47,298 bases of DNA from Legionellales bacterium (GTDB lineage: Bacteria; Pseudomonadota; Gammaproteobacteria; Eutrophobiales; Eutrophobiaceae): assembly GCA_002692205.1 (NCBI GenBank), contig NZJM01000061.1:1-47298 (forward strand). The letters run 5' to 3'. Below, in pieces: positions 32,072-44,219 of this stretch. The notes under the pieces were generated by a model, which worked only from the letters and a program-made list of their open reading frames with translations, was not told the origin of the DNA and did no database searches. Each line of letters begins with the position of its first letter. The first letter of the stretch is position 1. The position numbers were made by a program, and so were the translations under genes.

Positions 32072-34012
32072 GTGGCAAAAGAAAAAGTTTATAAAGTAAC
32101 GAATGAGATTTCTAAAAATACTCATATTGATGCCAAAAAATATCAAGAAATGTATGATCGTTCGATTAATGAATCTGATACTTTTTGGGGTGAGCAAGCA
32201 GAGAAATTTTTAACTTGGTTTTCAAAGTGGGATAAAATTCAAGAATGGAATTATGATAAGAATGTAAATATCAGTTGGTTTACAAATGCTAAATTAAATG
32301 TCAGCTACAACTGCATTGACCGTCACCTTGATGAAAAAGGAGATCAGGTCGCTATTATTTGGGAGGGAGATGAACCCGATCATCAAAAGTATATTACTTA
32401 TCGAGAACTACACGAAGAAGTATGTAAGTTTGCCAATGTTCTAAAGTCACGTGGCATTAAGAAAGGTGATTGTATTTCTATTTACATGCCTATGGTTGCT
32501 GAAGCAGCTATCGCAATGCTTGCCTGTACTCGCATTGGCGCAATACATTCAGTCGTGTTTGGCGGATTTTCACCCGAAGCACTCAAAGATCGTATTTTGG
32601 ATTCTGATTGTAAACTTATTGTCACCGCAGATGAGGGTATTCGAGGTGGACGTGCTGTACCATTAAAAGATAATGTTGATAAAGCGCTCACAAAGTGCCC
32701 AAATGTACATACTGTTGTAGTTATTGAACGAACAAATAAAGAAATTTTCTGGAGTAAAGGCCGAGATATTTTTTATAAAGAAGCGATGAGCACCGTATCA
32801 TCTGATTGCCCCGCAGTTAAAATGGATGCAGAGGATCCTTTATTTATTTTATACACATCTGGGTCTACCGGTAAACCTAAAGGTGTCTTACATACCACAG
32901 CCGGCTATCTTTTATTCACAGCAATGACGCACAAGTACGTATTTGATTATCATGATAAAGATATTTATTGGTGCACAGCCGATGTAGGTTGGATCACAGG
33001 TCATTCTTATATAGTTTACGGTCCACTTTGTAATGGGGCAACTACCCTAATGTTTGAAGGAGTCCCTACGTATCCAGATGCAAGTCGTTTTTGGCAAGTT
33101 GTCGATAAACACAAAGTGAACATTTTTTATACCGCACCAACTGCTATTCGTGCATTAATGAGTAAGGGAGAAGATTTTGTAAAAAAAACAACCAGAGCGA
33201 GTCTTCGAATTTTAGGCACAGTTGGTGAGCCAATAAATCCAGAAGCATGGGAGTGGTATTATAATATTGTTGGTGATAGCCGTTGCCCCATTATTGATAC
33301 TTGGTGGCAAACTGAAACCGGTGGTCATTTGATTACTCCACTACCAGGCGCAACTAATTTGAAACCGGGTTCTGCAACATTACCATTTTTTGGTATAGAA
33401 CCCTGCCTAATTGATGATAAAGGAAACCAAATTAAACACGCCGGAGAAGGAGCTCTGTGTTTTAAACGTTCATGGCCAGGCCAAATGCGAACAATTTTTG
33501 GTGATCATGATCGTTTTATGAGTACTTATTTCAAAACATACCCCGGTTTCTATTTCAGTGGAGATGGCGCGCGTAGAGATAGTGATAATTATTATTGGAT
33601 TACTGGTAGAGTAGATGATGTTATCAATGTATCTGGCCATCGTATGGGAACTGCTGAGGTTGAGAGTGCATTGGTGCTGCATCGTGATGTTGCAGAATCA
33701 GCAGTGGTCGGTTATCCACATAAAATCAAAGGCCAAGGCATTTATGTTTATGTAACCCTAAATGATGGTATTGAGCCTACTGATACATTGAAACAAGAAC
33801 TTCTTCAACATGTTAGAAAAGAGATCGGGTCAATCGCATGCCCAGATATTATTCAATGGGCTCCAGGGTTACCAAAAACTCGATCTGGTAAAATTATGCG
33901 ACGAATTTTAAGAAAAATTGCTTTAAATGAAGTGGATGATCTCGGGGATACTAGCACTCTTGCCGAACCCGAAGTGGTCACCAATCTTATTGATAATAGA
34001 GAAAATAAATAG
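32072..34012 (+). CDS. acs: Acetyl-CoA synthetase (GTG start)
   Basis: 646 aa; [56 protein letters not shown]-terminal [15 protein letters not shown]. Confidence 0.97.
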   Translation: MAKEKVYKVTNEISKNTHIDAKKYQEMYDRSINESDTFWGEQAEKFLTWFSKWDKIQEWNYDKNVNISWFTNAKLNVSYNCIDRHLDEKGDQVAIIWEGDEPDHQKYITYRELHEEVCKFANVLKSRGIKKGDCISIYMPMVAEAAIAMLACTRIGAIHSVVFGGFSPEALKDRILDSDCKLIVTADEGIRGGRAVPLKDNVDKALTKCPNVHTVVVIERTNKEIFWSKGRDIFYKEAMSTVSSDCPAVKMDAEDPLFILYTSGSTGKPKGVLHTTAGYLLFTAMTHKYVFDYHDKDIYWCTADVGWITGHSYIVYGPLCNGATTLMFEGVPTYPDASRFWQVVDKHKVNIFYTAPTAIRALMSKGEDFVKKTTRASLRILGTVGEPINPEAWEWYYNIVGDSRCPIIDTWWQTETGGHLITPLPGATNLKPGSATLPFFGIEPCLIDDKGNQIKHAGEGALCFKRSWPGQMRTIFGDHDRFMSTYFKTYPGFYFSGDGARRDSDNYYWITGRVDDVINVSGHRMGTAEVESALVLHRDVAESAVVGYPHKIKGQGIYVYVTLNDGIEPTDTLKQELLQHVRKEIGSIACPDIIQWAPGLPKTRSGKIMRRILRKIALNEVDDLGDTSTLAEPEVVTNLIDNRENK

Positions 34013-34107
34013 ATTCGTTACTATATTGGCAGTTATATAATTTCGATATGAAGTTTTCATATATAAAATATTTTTTGAATGTTGAGGTTAAAAACAGCGT
34101 CAACGAA

Positions 34108-34137
34108 TAGACACTTAATGTCATCATAGACTATAAT
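34108..34137 (+). promoter_or_regulatory. Candidate sigma70 promoter of carAB
   Basis: TAGACA (34108-34113), 18-bp spacer, TATAAT (34132-34137). Confidence 0.5.
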
Positions 34138-34151
34138 GAATTAACAACATC

Positions 34152-34182
34152 GGGAGTTGCCACCAGAGCTACTCCCTTTTTT
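34152..34182 (+). terminator. Terminator-like hairpin in the carA 5' leader (candidate attenuator, or acs read-through terminator)
   Basis: GGGAGTTGC-CACCAGA-GCTACTCCC stem (one T-T mismatch) followed by six T, ending 23 bp before the carA start. Confidence 0.75.
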
Positions 34183-34205
34183 ATGCCCATGAGAGGTTAT
34201 ATTTT

Positions 34206-35336
34206 TTGATAGATAAAGCCCTATTGGCTCTTGAGGACGGCTCTTTATTTTATGGTGTTTCTTTTGGTGTTGAGGGAGAAACAACAGGTGAAGTTGTTTT
34301 CAATACAGCGATGACAGGCTATCAAGAAATATTTACCGATCCATCATATTGCAGACAAATAGTTACACTAACTCATCCACATATTGGAAATGTCGGTACA
34401 AATAAAGAAGATGAAGAGTCACGCAATGTGCATATCAGCGGTTTAGTCATTAGAGACCTATCTGCTGTTGTAAGCAGTTGGCGATCTGAAAATAGTCTAG
34501 CTGGTTATTTGAAAAAACATAATATTATTGCTATAGCAGGTATTGATACTCGACAATTGACAAGACACATACGTAAACATGGCGCAATGAGAGGATGTAT
34601 TGTTAGTAGTTCAAGAATAAATGCCGAAGATGCAATAAGCAAAGCAAAATCTTTTGCCGGATTAATAGGAATGGATTTAGCAAAAGAAGTAACAACTCAA
34701 ACTTCATTCAAGTGGTCTGATGGTATTTGGCAATTACAAAAAAAACCCAAAAAGAGCGACCAGAGCAAATGGAAAATAATTGCATATGATTTTGGTATTA
34801 AGCGAAATATACTAAGAATACTTGTTGATTTAGGCTGCGATGTTACTGTTGTTCCGGCAACTTTACCTGCAGAAGAAGTACTAAATCAAAAACCAGACGG
34901 TATTTTTTTATCAAACGGTCCCGGAGATCCCGATGCATGTGATTATGCTATCTCCGCAATCAAAAAAATTATAGAAACAGGAATACCTGTATTTGGTATC
35001 TGTTTAGGTCACCAGCTCTTATCATTGGCACTTGGTGCCAAAACGGTGAAAATGAAATTTGGACATCACGGCGCAAATCATCCAGTGTTATCTCTTGATG
35101 ATAAAAAAGTATTAATAACTAGTCAAAATCATGGTTTTGCAGTTGATGAGGAATCTTTACCAAAAGATTTATCTGTGACGCATCGTTCTTTGTTCGATGG
35201 AACGTTGCAAGGAGTACACCATAAAAAACATCCTGTGTTTGGATTTCAGGGGCACCCAGAAGCAAGCCCCGGACCCCATGACTTACTCTCGCTTTTTAAT
35301 CACTTTATTGAGTTAATAAAAAAAACTAAAAATTAA
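34206..35336 (+). CDS. carA: Carbamoyl-phosphate synthase small subunit (TTG start)
   Basis: [32 protein letters not shown], glutaminase [19 protein letters not shown]. Confidence 0.97.
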   Translation: MIDKALLALEDGSLFYGVSFGVEGETTGEVVFNTAMTGYQEIFTDPSYCRQIVTLTHPHIGNVGTNKEDEESRNVHISGLVIRDLSAVVSSWRSENSLAGYLKKHNIIAIAGIDTRQLTRHIRKHGAMRGCIVSSSRINAEDAISKAKSFAGLIGMDLAKEVTTQTSFKWSDGIWQLQKKPKKSDQSKWKIIAYDFGIKRNILRILVDLGCDVTVVPATLPAEEVLNQKPDGIFLSNGPGDPDACDYAISAIKKIIETGIPVFGICLGHQLLSLALGAKTVKMKFGHHGANHPVLSLDDKKVLITSQNHGFAVDEESLPKDLSVTHRSLFDGTLQGVHHKKHPVFGFQGHPEASPGPHDLLSLFNHFIELIKKTKN

Positions 35337-35345
35337 TCATAATCT

Positions 35346-38300
35346 ATGCCAAAAAGAACAGATATAAACAGCGTACTTATTATTGGAGCAGGTCCAATTG
35401 TTATAGGACAAGCATGCGAATTTGATTACTCTGGGGCCCAGGCATGCAAGGCTCTTCGTGAAGAAGGTTATAAAGTAATACTTGTTAATTCTAACCCAGC
35501 AACAATTATGACAGATCCTGAAATGGCTGATGCCACATACATAGAGCCGGTAGATTGGCAAACTGTTAGGAAAATTATTGAACAAGAAAGACCCGATGCA
35601 CTATTGCCAACAATGGGTGGACAAACCGCCTTGAATTGTGCTCTTGATCTCGATAAGCAAGGCGTGTTGAAAGAGTATGGTGTAGAAATGATTGGCGCAT
35701 CAAAAGACGCGATTGATAAAGCTGAAGATCGTGAATTATTTAGAAAAGCAATGTTAAAGATTGGCTTATCTATGCCAAGATCAGAGATGGCAAGTGATAT
35801 AGAGCAGGCTAAAAAAGCGTTAGATGTAATAGGGTTTCCAGCAATAATACGCCCATCATTCACTTTAGGCGGAACAGGTGGAGGCATCGCGTATGATGAA
35901 AAAGGATATTTTGATATTTGTGAAAAAGGATTAGATGCATCTCCAGTATCAGAAATTTTAATCGAAGAGTCTGCTCTTGGTTGGAAAGAGTATGAGATGG
36001 AAGTCGTCAGGGATAGCAATGACAATTGTATTATTGTTTGTTCTATTGAAAATTTAGATCCAATGGGCGTGCATACAGGTGATTCAATTACTCTCGCTCC
36101 AGCGCAAACTTTAACGGATAAGGAGTATCAGATAATGCGTGATGCCTCGATAAAGGTATTACGCGAGATTGGTGTCGATACGGGCGGTTCAAATGTTCAG
36201 TTTGCTATCAATCCAGATAATGGAGAATTAATAATTATTGAGATGAATCCGAGGGTCTCTCGTTCTTCAGCGTTAGCATCAAAAGCAACCGGATTTCCAA
36301 TTGCAAAAGTAGCCGCCAAACTTGCGGTAGGTTTCACTTTAGATGAATTAAAAAATGAAATTACGGGTGGCGCTACACCCGCATCATTCGAACCAACGAT
36401 TGATTATATAGTTACCAAGATACCCAGATTTACTTTTGAGAAATTTCCTCAAGCGGATGATCGGTTAACAACACAAATGAAATCTGTTGGAGAGGTAATG
36501 GCTATTGGGCTTACATTTCAAGAGTCTTTACAAAAAGCTATTTGCGGTTTAGAAACCAATGTTAACGGATTAAATCAGATTCTTTCTAAATCAGAATACT
36601 CCTATGAGAAACTTGAAAAAGAATTATCTGCTCCGGGAGCTAATAGACTTTGGTATGTTGCCGATGCATTTAGATATGGGCTAAGTGTAGAGGATGTTTT
36701 TAATATCACTAAGATTGACCCATGGTTTTTAAGACAGATTAACGATTTGATTAATACAGAAAGTCAAATAGAAGCTGAAGGTTTAAAATTATTTACTCAC
36801 GAACGTTTAGTACAATTTAAAAAAATGGGTTTTTCCGACTCAAGATTAGCCGAGCTTACTTGTAAAACTGAATCAAAAATACGTTCTTTAAGAGCAGAGA
36901 AAAATATCAGACCTGTTTTTAAGCGAGTCGATTCTTGTGCTGCTGAATTTGAATCAACTACTGCCTACATGTATTCATGCTATAGCACTGAATGTGAAGC
37001 TGTACCCAGTAAAAGAAAAAAAATAATGGTTCTAGGTGGTGGGCCAAATAGAATTGGCCAAGGAATTGAATTTGATTATTGTTGTGTGCAAGCAGCATTT
37101 GCAATGCGTGATGCTGGGTATGAAACAATTATGGTGAATTGCAATCCCGAAACTGTATCAACTGACTATGACACGTCCGATCGACTTTATTTTGAGCCGC
37201 TAACATTAGAAAATGTTTTGGAAATTATTAATATTGAAAATCCTTTTGGCGTTATTGTGCAATATGGTGGACAAACCCCATTGAAACTTGCACGTGAACT
37301 TGAAAATGAAGGCGTGCCAATTATTGGAACTAGCCCAGATTCAATCGATCTCGCTGAAGATAGAGAAAGATTTCAAAAGCTACTAAATGAAATAGGATTA
37401 ACACAACCTCCAAATGAAATAGCTAGAAATACTGAGCAAGCGGTCAAATCTGCAAACAAAATTGGATTTCCATTGGTAGTGAGACCCTCTTATGTGCTAG
37501 GTGGTCGCGCAATGGAAATTGTTTACAACAATGATGATCTAAAAGATTATATGGAAAAAGCAGTCCAAGTTTCGCATTCATCACCAGTCCTTCTTGATAG
37601 ATTTTTAAATGATGCAATTGAGGTTGATGTTGATGCCGTATCTGATGGAGATGATGTTTTTGTAGCCGGCATTATGGAGCATATCGAACAGGCTGGCGTT
37701 CATTCGGGAGATTCAGCGTGCTCACTTCCACCCTTCAGTTTGAGTAAGTCGATACAAAAAAGATTATCATCACAAGTGGGTTTATTAGCGAAAGGATTGA
37801 ATGTAATTGGTTTAATGAATACTCAATTTGCTATTCAAGGAGATGATATTTTCGTGCTAGAGGTAAACCCAAGGGCATCTAGAACGGTGCCTTTTGTGTC
37901 AAAAGCAACAGGGTTACCGATAGCAAAGATCGCGGTAAATTGTATGGTTGGAAATAGCTTAAAATCTCAAGGAATAACTCAGATACCAAAAATGAATTAT
38001 TATTATGTAAAGGAATCAGTTTTCCCATTTATAAAATTTCCTGGAGTCGATCCCTTGTTAGGACCAGAAATGAAATCCACTGGTGAGGTTATGGGTATTG
38101 GTAAAACTTTTGGAGAGGCATTTGCAAAAGCGCAGTTAGCAGCTGGAGAGATATTATCGACATCAGGACAAGCGTTTATTAGCGTAAAAGATATTGATAA
38201 AGAATTAGCAGTAATTGTAGCGAAAGAATTAGTAAGTCTAGGGTTTAAGATATTCGCTACATCAGGAACCAATGACATTTTAAATCGAGCAGGTATAGAA

Positions 38301-38564
38301 TGTAATAAAGTGAATAAAGTAAGGGAAGGAAAACCACATATTGTTAACATGTTGGAAGATAAGAAAATTAATCTAATTGTAAATACAACAGAAGATAAGG
38401 ATGCAATAGCAGACTCTTTCTCTATAAGAAGAACAGCTCTACAGCAAAAAGTATTCTATACAACAACTATGGCGGCTGCCCAAGCAACTGTAGAAGCTTT
38501 AAAGCAAAGAGAGAAGAGTAATGTTGTTAGTTTACAAACATTGCATAAGGGATATTTTTCGTGA
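35346..38564 (+). CDS. carB: Carbamoyl-phosphate synthase large subunit
   Basis: 1072 aa; [36 protein letters not shown], duplicated ATP-grasp halves, [23 protein letters not shown]. Confidence 0.98.
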   Translation: MPKRTDINSVLIIGAGPIVIGQACEFDYSGAQACKALREEGYKVILVNSNPATIMTDPEMADATYIEPVDWQTVRKIIEQERPDALLPTMGGQTALNCALDLDKQGVLKEYGVEMIGASKDAIDKAEDRELFRKAMLKIGLSMPRSEMASDIEQAKKALDVIGFPAIIRPSFTLGGTGGGIAYDEKGYFDICEKGLDASPVSEILIEESALGWKEYEMEVVRDSNDNCIIVCSIENLDPMGVHTGDSITLAPAQTLTDKEYQIMRDASIKVLREIGVDTGGSNVQFAINPDNGELIIIEMNPRVSRSSALASKATGFPIAKVAAKLAVGFTLDELKNEITGGATPASFEPTIDYIVTKIPRFTFEKFPQADDRLTTQMKSVGEVMAIGLTFQESLQKAICGLETNVNGLNQILSKSEYSYEKLEKELSAPGANRLWYVADAFRYGLSVEDVFNITKIDPWFLRQINDLINTESQIEAEGLKLFTHERLVQFKKMGFSDSRLAELTCKTESKIRSLRAEKNIRPVFKRVDSCAAEFESTTAYMYSCYSTECEAVPSKRKKIMVLGGGPNRIGQGIEFDYCCVQAAFAMRDAGYETIMVNCNPETVSTDYDTSDRLYFEPLTLENVLEIINIENPFGVIVQYGGQTPLKLARELENEGVPIIGTSPDSIDLAEDRERFQKLLNEIGLTQPPNEIARNTEQAVKSANKIGFPLVVRPSYVLGGRAMEIVYNNDDLKDYMEKAVQVSHSSPVLLDRFLNDAIEVDVDAVSDGDDVFVAGIMEHIEQAGVHSGDSACSLPPFSLSKSIQKRLSSQVGLLAKGLNVIGLMNTQFAIQGDDIFVLEVNPRASRTVPFVSKATGLPIAKIAVNCMVGNSLKSQGITQIPKMNYYYVKESVFPFIKFPGVDPLLGPEMKSTGEVMGIGKTFGEAFAKAQLAAGEILSTSGQAFISVKDIDKELAVIVAKELVSLGFKIFATSGTNDILNRAGIECNKVNKVREGKPHIVNMLEDKKINLIVNTTEDKDAIADSFSIRRTALQQKVFYTTTMAAAQATVEALKQREKSNVVSLQTLHKGYFS

Positions 38565-39037
38565 CTAAATTACCGATGACAAAAGCTGGAGCTGAAAAAC
38601 TTCGCGAACAATTACACGAATTAAAATCGGTTGAGCGCCCTCGTATCACTGCTGCAATTGCTGAAGCGAGGGCACATGGCGATTTAAGTGAAAATGCCGA
38701 ATATCATGCAGCACGTGAACAACAAAGTTTTATGGAAGGTCGAATTAATAAGATTGAATCAACACTTGCTGATGCTCAAATTATTGATGTAGAAAAAATT
38801 AATGAAAAGGATAAGGTCGTTTTTGGCGCAACTGTCACTATTTTAAATCTGGAAACTGATAAAAAAGTCACTTATCAGATAGTAGGCGAATTAGAGGCCG
38901 ATATAAAAATAGGCTTAATATCCATTGCTTCACCAATTGCGCGCTCACTCATAGGAAAGCAGATAGAAGATATTGTTGATGTTAATGCACCAAGTGGTGT
39001 TGTTGAGTATGAAATTGTTGATGTCTCTTATGTATAA
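38561..39037 (+). CDS. greA: Transcription elongation factor GreA (GTG start overlapping the carB stop)
   Basis: 158 aa; [51 protein letters not shown]. Confidence 0.97.
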   Translation: MTKLPMTKAGAEKLREQLHELKSVERPRITAAIAEARAHGDLSENAEYHAAREQQSFMEGRINKIESTLADAQIIDVEKINEKDKVVFGATVTILNLETDKKVTYQIVGELEADIKIGLISIASPIARSLIGKQIEDIVDVNAPSGVVEYEIVDVSYV

Positions 39038-39049
39038 TTTGTTTCTCGG

Positions 39050-39670
39050 ATGACGAAAAGTAAATCTAATAAACAATGGCTGCAATCGCAAAATCAAGAT
39101 TTTTATGTAAAGAAAGCAAGAGAACTCAATTTCCGTTCAAGAGCTGTCTATAAACTGATGGAAATTAACCAGAAGGATAGATTGATAAAACCTAATCATT
39201 GTATTGTTGATCTAGGGGCATCCCCAGGAAGTTGGTCGCAATATTTGAGCAGTATCGTGAACTCTCATGGACAAATTATAGCGATTGATATACTACCTAT
39301 TGAGCCAATAAAGCATGTTAAGTTTATATCTGGTGATTTTGCAGATGAGAATGTGCAAAAAAAATGTCTTAGACAGGTAGGAAATAATGGCGTGGACCTT
39401 GTAATTTCAGATATGGCCCCCAATTTAAGTGGTATCAAGGAGGTTGATCAGTGTCGAAATATAGCTCTAGCTGAACTTGTTTATGACTTTTGCACTCAAA
39501 TTCTTAAACCAGGCGGTGATTTATTAATAAAGCTTTTTGAGGGGGAAGGGACTCAAGGATATAGGGAACTATTAAAACAAAAGTTTGATAAAGTGTTAAT
39601 GAGGAAGCCAAAGGCATCACGCGATAAATCAAGGGAATTTTATATTTTAGCGCGTTCATTTAGATTGTAG
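39050..39670 (+). CDS. rlmE: 23S rRNA (uridine2552-2'-O)-methyltransferase
   Basis: ARELNFRSRAVYKLMEI, IVDLGASPGSWSQYLS, DLVISDMAPNLSGIKEVDQ, KPKASRDKSREFYILAR. Confidence 0.96.
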   Translation: MTKSKSNKQWLQSQNQDFYVKKARELNFRSRAVYKLMEINQKDRLIKPNHCIVDLGASPGSWSQYLSSIVNSHGQIIAIDILPIEPIKHVKFISGDFADENVQKKCLRQVGNNGVDLVISDMAPNLSGIKEVDQCRNIALAELVYDFCTQILKPGGDLLIKLFEGEGTQGYRELLKQKFDKVLMRKPKASRDKSREFYILARSFRL

Positions 39671-39717
39671 TAATATTTGAATATAAATTTTCTGTTTAAC
39701 GAAAGAGGGTTAGTAAA

Positions 39718-41652
39718 TTGAACGATATGTTAAAAAATCTAATATTATGGGTCGTGATAGCACTTGTTATGATGACAGTATTTAGAAATTTTAGTAATCC
39801 AGGAATGTCCGGAGATATAACTTATTCTCAATTTATCTCCGATGTTAAAACTGGCCGCATTGGTTCAGTTAGCATCGAAGGCAATTCAATATCTGGTAAT
39901 CTTACCGATGGAAATCGATTTACTACATACAGTCCCGAAACTAATAATGATGCATTAATTGGGACGCTGCTTGAAAACAATGTAGAAATTAAAGCAACGG
40001 AACCAAATAAAAATTCGTTCTGGGCTCATGCTTTAATCTCATGGTTTCCAATTATATTATTATTAGCTATCTGGATTTATTTCATGCGACAAATGCAAGG
40101 TGGAGGCGGCGGCCGTGGTGCATTGTCTTTTGGAAAAAGTCGTGCGCGTTTATTAAGCGAAGACCAAATAAAAATAACCTTCAATGACGTTGCCGGTGTT
40201 GAGGAAGCTAAACAAGAGGTTTCTGAGTTAGTTGAATTTTTACGTGATCCTGGAAAGTTTCAAAAGCTCGGGGGCAAAATACCGTCGGGTGTTTTAATGG
40301 TCGGTGCTCCGGGGACTGGTAAAACTTTATTAGCAAAAGCAATCGCTGGTGAAGCAAGAGTACCTTTTTTTACAATCTCTGGTTCGGATTTCGTTGAAAT
40401 GTTTGTCGGCGTGGGAGCGTCTCGTGTTCGTGATATGTTTGAACAGGCAAAAAAGCATTCACCATGTATTATTTTTATTGATGAAATTGACGCTGTAGGA
40501 CGTCATCGCGGAGCCGGCTTAGGAGGAGGGCATGATGAGCGAGAACAAACTTTGAATCAATTGCTCGTCGAAATGGATGGATTTGAAGGCAACGAAGGAG
40601 TTATTGTAATTGCTGCTACAAATAGGCCTGATGTATTAGACCCCGCATTATTAAGACCCGGACGTTTTGACCGACAAGTAGTTGTTCCTCTTCCAGATAT
40701 TCGCGGGCGCGAACAAATCTTAAAAGTGCACATGCGTAAGGTTGCTCTAGGTAATAACGTTAAAGCAAATATAATAGCTCGAGGTACTCCCGGTTTTTCT
40801 GGCGCTGATTTATCGAATCTTGTTAATGAAGCAGCATTATTTGCTGCGCGTGCTAATAAGAAATTAGTTGATATGGAGGAGTTTGAACGGGCTAAAGATA
40901 AAATTATGATGGGTGCAGAACGACGCTCTCTTGTAATGAGCGAAGAAGAAAAAAAATTAACTGCATACCATGAAGCTGGTCATGCTATTGTTGGTCGATT
41001 AGTCCCGTCTCATGATCCTGTATACAAAGTTACGATAATCCCTCGGGGTCGAGCCTTAGGGGTCACTATGTTTCTGCCGGAAGAAGATCGTTTAAGTTAC
41101 AGCAAGGAATTACTTAACAGTCAGATTTCAAGTTTATTTGGTGGCCGTATAGCCGAAGAACTTATTTTTGATTCAAGTAAAGTAACGACAGGAGCTAGTA
41201 ATGATATCGAACGTGCAACACAACTTGCTCGCAGTATGGTAACAAAATGGGGTTTGTCTGAAAAACTTGGACCATTAACATATAGCGAAGAAGATGGAGA
41301 AGTTTTTTTAGGTCGCTCTGTCACACAGCATAAAGCGATATCTGATGAAACAGCGCATCGTATTGACGAAGAAATTCGTAATATCATCGACAAGAACTAC
41401 AAACGTTCTGAACAAATTCTAAAAAAGAATAAAGATAAGCTACATTTAATGGCGGATGCTCTAATTAAATATGAGACTATTGATTCAAATCAAATTGACG
41501 ATATTATGAATGGTAAGGTACCAAGGCCACCATCAGATTGGGATGATACTGATGGTCAAAGTGCTCCACCAAAAAAGAAGACAAAAAGAAAAACAAGAGC
41601 ATCAAAAAAGAGACCCGCTCCCTCTAGTTCATCACCAGCAAAGCCTGCTTAG
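39718..41652 (+). CDS. ftsH: ATP-dependent zinc metalloprotease FtsH
   Basis: 644 aa; two TMs, Walker [23 protein letters not shown] region [20 protein letters not shown] zinc motif. Confidence 0.98.
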   Translation: MNDMLKNLILWVVIALVMMTVFRNFSNPGMSGDITYSQFISDVKTGRIGSVSIEGNSISGNLTDGNRFTTYSPETNNDALIGTLLENNVEIKATEPNKNSFWAHALISWFPIILLLAIWIYFMRQMQGGGGGRGALSFGKSRARLLSEDQIKITFNDVAGVEEAKQEVSELVEFLRDPGKFQKLGGKIPSGVLMVGAPGTGKTLLAKAIAGEARVPFFTISGSDFVEMFVGVGASRVRDMFEQAKKHSPCIIFIDEIDAVGRHRGAGLGGGHDEREQTLNQLLVEMDGFEGNEGVIVIAATNRPDVLDPALLRPGRFDRQVVVPLPDIRGREQILKVHMRKVALGNNVKANIIARGTPGFSGADLSNLVNEAALFAARANKKLVDMEEFERAKDKIMMGAERRSLVMSEEEKKLTAYHEAGHAIVGRLVPSHDPVYKVTIIPRGRALGVTMFLPEEDRLSYSKELLNSQISSLFGGRIAEELIFDSSKVTTGASNDIERATQLARSMVTKWGLSEKLGPLTYSEEDGEVFLGRSVTQHKAISDETAHRIDEEIRNIIDKNYKRSEQILKKNKDKLHLMADALIKYETIDSNQIDDIMNGKVPRPPSDWDDTDGQSAPPKKKTKRKTRASKKRPAPSSSSPAKPA

Positions 41653-43008
41653 GTGAACAAAATTTCAAATACAAGAAAATACTTTGGAACTGACGGAATA
41701 AGAGGAAGTGTTGATAATGGCGAAATAAGCGCTGAGTTTGTATTGAAACTTGGTTGGGCCGCGGGGCAAGTATTAGCAAAACAAGGAAACGGGCCTGTTT
41801 TAGTAGGCAAAGATACTCGAATATCTGGTTATATGTTTGAATCTGCGCTGGAGGCTGGCTTATCTGCTGCTGGGGTTGATGTAAGACTTCTAGGGCCAAT
41901 GCCAACCCCCGGCATCGCTTTCTTAACAAAAAGCACACGCGCACAAGCTGGTATTGTTATAAGCGCATCTCATAATTTATTTCATGATAATGGCATCAAA
42001 TTCTTTTCAAGTGACGGAACAAAACTACCCGATAATGTCGAGTTGGAAATTGAATATTATATAAATCAATCAATGCAGCCCGTAGCATCGCAACATCTTG
42101 GTAAAGCAAGGCGTATTACAGATGCACCAAGAAGATACATTGAGTTTTGTAAGTCGAAAATACAATCTGATTTAAATTTTCACAAATTAAGAATTATTGT
42201 CGATTGTGCAAATGGCGCGACATATCACATAGCTCCGAAAATTTTTGAAGAATTAGGCGCAGAAGTTATATTACATGGTACATCACCAAACGGTTTGAAT
42301 ATAAACAATGAATGCGGAGCTACATCCCCAAATGTTTTACGAAAATTGGTCAAAGAGTCACGAGCTGATATGGGAATAGCTTTTGATGGTGATGGCGATA
42401 GATTAATTATAGCAGATCATCAAGGAGAAATATTAGATGGCGATGATATACTTTATATAATTGCGCGCTCTCAAATTAAAAAATTGAACGGTGGTGTTGT
42501 TGGTACTGTCATGAGTAATCTAGGCTTAGAGAATGCAATAAATGATCTGGAGTTAGACTTTTTTAGGGCAGCTGTTGGGGATCGTTATGTGATGGAGCTC
42601 TTACTTAAGAAAAATCTAATATTAGGCGGGGAAACATCTGGACATATAATCAATCTTGATTTAACTACAACCGGCGACGGAATTATAACTGCATTACAAG
42701 TGTTAGAAACAATGTTGATCACAGGAAAGAATCTTTCCGAGCTAACAAAGAGTATAAAAAAATTTCCTCAATTAATAAGAAATATCAAATTTGATACAAA
42801 TATTGACATAACACAGAATAAGGAGATTGTTAATGCTGTTGACGAAGCTCAGCTTATATTAGGAAATACAGGCCGTATTGTTCTGAGGCCCTCAGGTACA
42901 GAATCTTTAATAAGAGTTATGGTTGAGGGAGAAAGTCAAGGTCAAATAGAAAACATTGCGGATGAATTAGTAAATAAAGTTAATCATGTTGCGATGAAAT
43001 TACACTAA
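41653..43008 (+). CDS. glmM: Phosphoglucosamine mutase (GTG start, immediately after the ftsH stop)
   Basis: KYFGTDGIRGSVDNGEISAEFVLKLG, GIVISASHNLFHDNGIKFFSSDG, AFDGDGDRLI. Confidence 0.97.
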   Translation: MNKISNTRKYFGTDGIRGSVDNGEISAEFVLKLGWAAGQVLAKQGNGPVLVGKDTRISGYMFESALEAGLSAAGVDVRLLGPMPTPGIAFLTKSTRAQAGIVISASHNLFHDNGIKFFSSDGTKLPDNVELEIEYYINQSMQPVASQHLGKARRITDAPRRYIEFCKSKIQSDLNFHKLRIIVDCANGATYHIAPKIFEELGAEVILHGTSPNGLNINNECGATSPNVLRKLVKESRADMGIAFDGDGDRLIIADHQGEILDGDDILYIIARSQIKKLNGGVVGTVMSNLGLENAINDLELDFFRAAVGDRYVMELLLKKNLILGGETSGHIINLDLTTTGDGIITALQVLETMLITGKNLSELTKSIKKFPQLIRNIKFDTNIDITQNKEIVNAVDEAQLILGNTGRIVLRPSGTESLIRVMVEGESQGQIENIADELVNKVNHVAMKLH

Positions 43009-43022
43009 AGTTATAACCTATG

Positions 43023-43370
43023 TTACTTGAGTGCATTAAATTCTTTTTGATCAAACCCAACTATATATCCACTTTTAGTTTTGACAATTGGACGTTTAAT
43101 TAGCGTTGGGTTTTTCAATAATAATTCGACTATTTTTGGTCTAGACGAAATTATTTTTTGTTCTTCCGATAATTTTCTCCAGCTTGTACTTCGTCTATTT
43201 ATAAGTAGCGATACCTCAATATTATCTAGAAACTCAATAATAATAGGTTTATTTATTCCATTAATATAAAAATCATGGAAAGAATATTCTACAGAGTTCT
43301 TATCTAGCCATTTACGCGATTTTTTAATATTATCACAGTTTTTTATTCCGTATAAAATTATACATGCCAT
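43023..43370 (-). CDS. ArsC/Spx-family (YffB-like) putative reductase
   Basis: 115 aa; LYGIKNCDNIKKSRKWLDKNSVEYSFHDF, NRRSTSWRKL, PTLIKRPIV. Confidence 0.9.
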   Translation of the reverse strand: MACIILYGIKNCDNIKKSRKWLDKNSVEYSFHDFYINGINKPIIIEFLDNIEVSLLINRRSTSWRKLSEEQKIISSRPKIVELLLKNPTLIKRPIVKTKSGYIVGFDQKEFNALK

Positions 43371-43381
43371 AAAAAATAAAA

Positions 43382-44203
43382 TTACAGTTCGCGTAAGATC
43401 TCGTTTATAGCAACTTTTCCAAGTGTTTTTTCATCTACAGTCTTTACAATAACCGCACAGTAAAGACTATATTTCCCATCCTTTGATGGAAGGTTTCCTG
43501 ACACTACAACAGAACCAGGCGGAATATATCCGTATGTAATTTTTTCTGTTTCACGATTATAAATACGAGTACTTTGACCGATGTAGACCCCCATCGAAAT
43601 TACAGATCCTTTACCAACTATTACTCCCTCGACGACTTCAGAACGGGCACCAATAAAGCAATTGTCTTCTATGATTGTCGGGTTTGCTTGCAAGGGTTCA
43701 AGGACGCCACCAATTCCTACACCACCTGATAAATGAACGTTTTTACCTATCTGGGCACATGAACCAACTGTAGCCCAAGTGTCTACCATCGTGCCACTAT
43801 CAACATAAGCTCCAATATTAACAAAGCTTGGCATCAAGACAACATTCTGTCCGATAAAGCTACCTCGCCTTACAGTAGCATTTGGAACGACACGGGCACC
43901 CGTTTTAGCAAATTCAGCTTCGCTATATTTGAAAAATTTATTTGGAACCTTATCAAAATAATTTGCATGATTACTCTCAACAACAAAATTTTTATCTATA
44001 ATAAAAGAGAGCAACACAGCCTTTTTTAACCATTGATTTACTATCCATTTATCATTAACTTTTTCAGCTATTCTTAGTTCGCCACTATCTAACTTCGCAA
44101 TAATATCCTCAATCGCATCCTTTAATTCTTTATTTTTATCTGTTGATTTAATTTCCGATCGTTTGTCAAATTGATTATTAATAAAACTTTCTATATCTTT
44201 CAT
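43382..44203 (-). CDS. dapD: 2,3,4,5-tetrahydropyridine-2,6-dicarboxylate N-succinyltransferase
   Basis: 273 aa; [67 protein letters not shown]. Confidence 0.97.
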   Translation of the reverse strand: MKDIESFINNQFDKRSEIKSTDKNKELKDAIEDIIAKLDSGELRIAEKVNDKWIVNQWLKKAVLLSFIIDKNFVVESNHANYFDKVPNKFFKYSEAEFAKTGARVVPNATVRRGSFIGQNVVLMPSFVNIGAYVDSGTMVDTWATVGSCAQIGKNVHLSGGVGIGGVLEPLQANPTIIEDNCFIGARSEVVEGVIVGKGSVISMGVYIGQSTRIYNRETEKITYGYIPPGSVVVSGNLPSKDGKYSLYCAVIVKTVDEKTLGKVAINEILREL

Positions 44204-44219
44204 TATTCTCTTCCCGTAA

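Noticed and set aside
35468-36025. 185 aa minus-strand ORF inside carB
   Set aside because: Lies opposite the strongly conserved CarB coding sequence; no recognisable family or signals. Treated as a shadow ORF.
38003-38350. 115 aa minus-strand ORF at the carB 3' end
   Set aside because: Antisense shadow of conserved CarB sequence.
41624-41944. 106 aa minus-strand ORF spanning the ftsH-glmM junction
   Set aside because: Antisense to two conserved genes; low-complexity translation.
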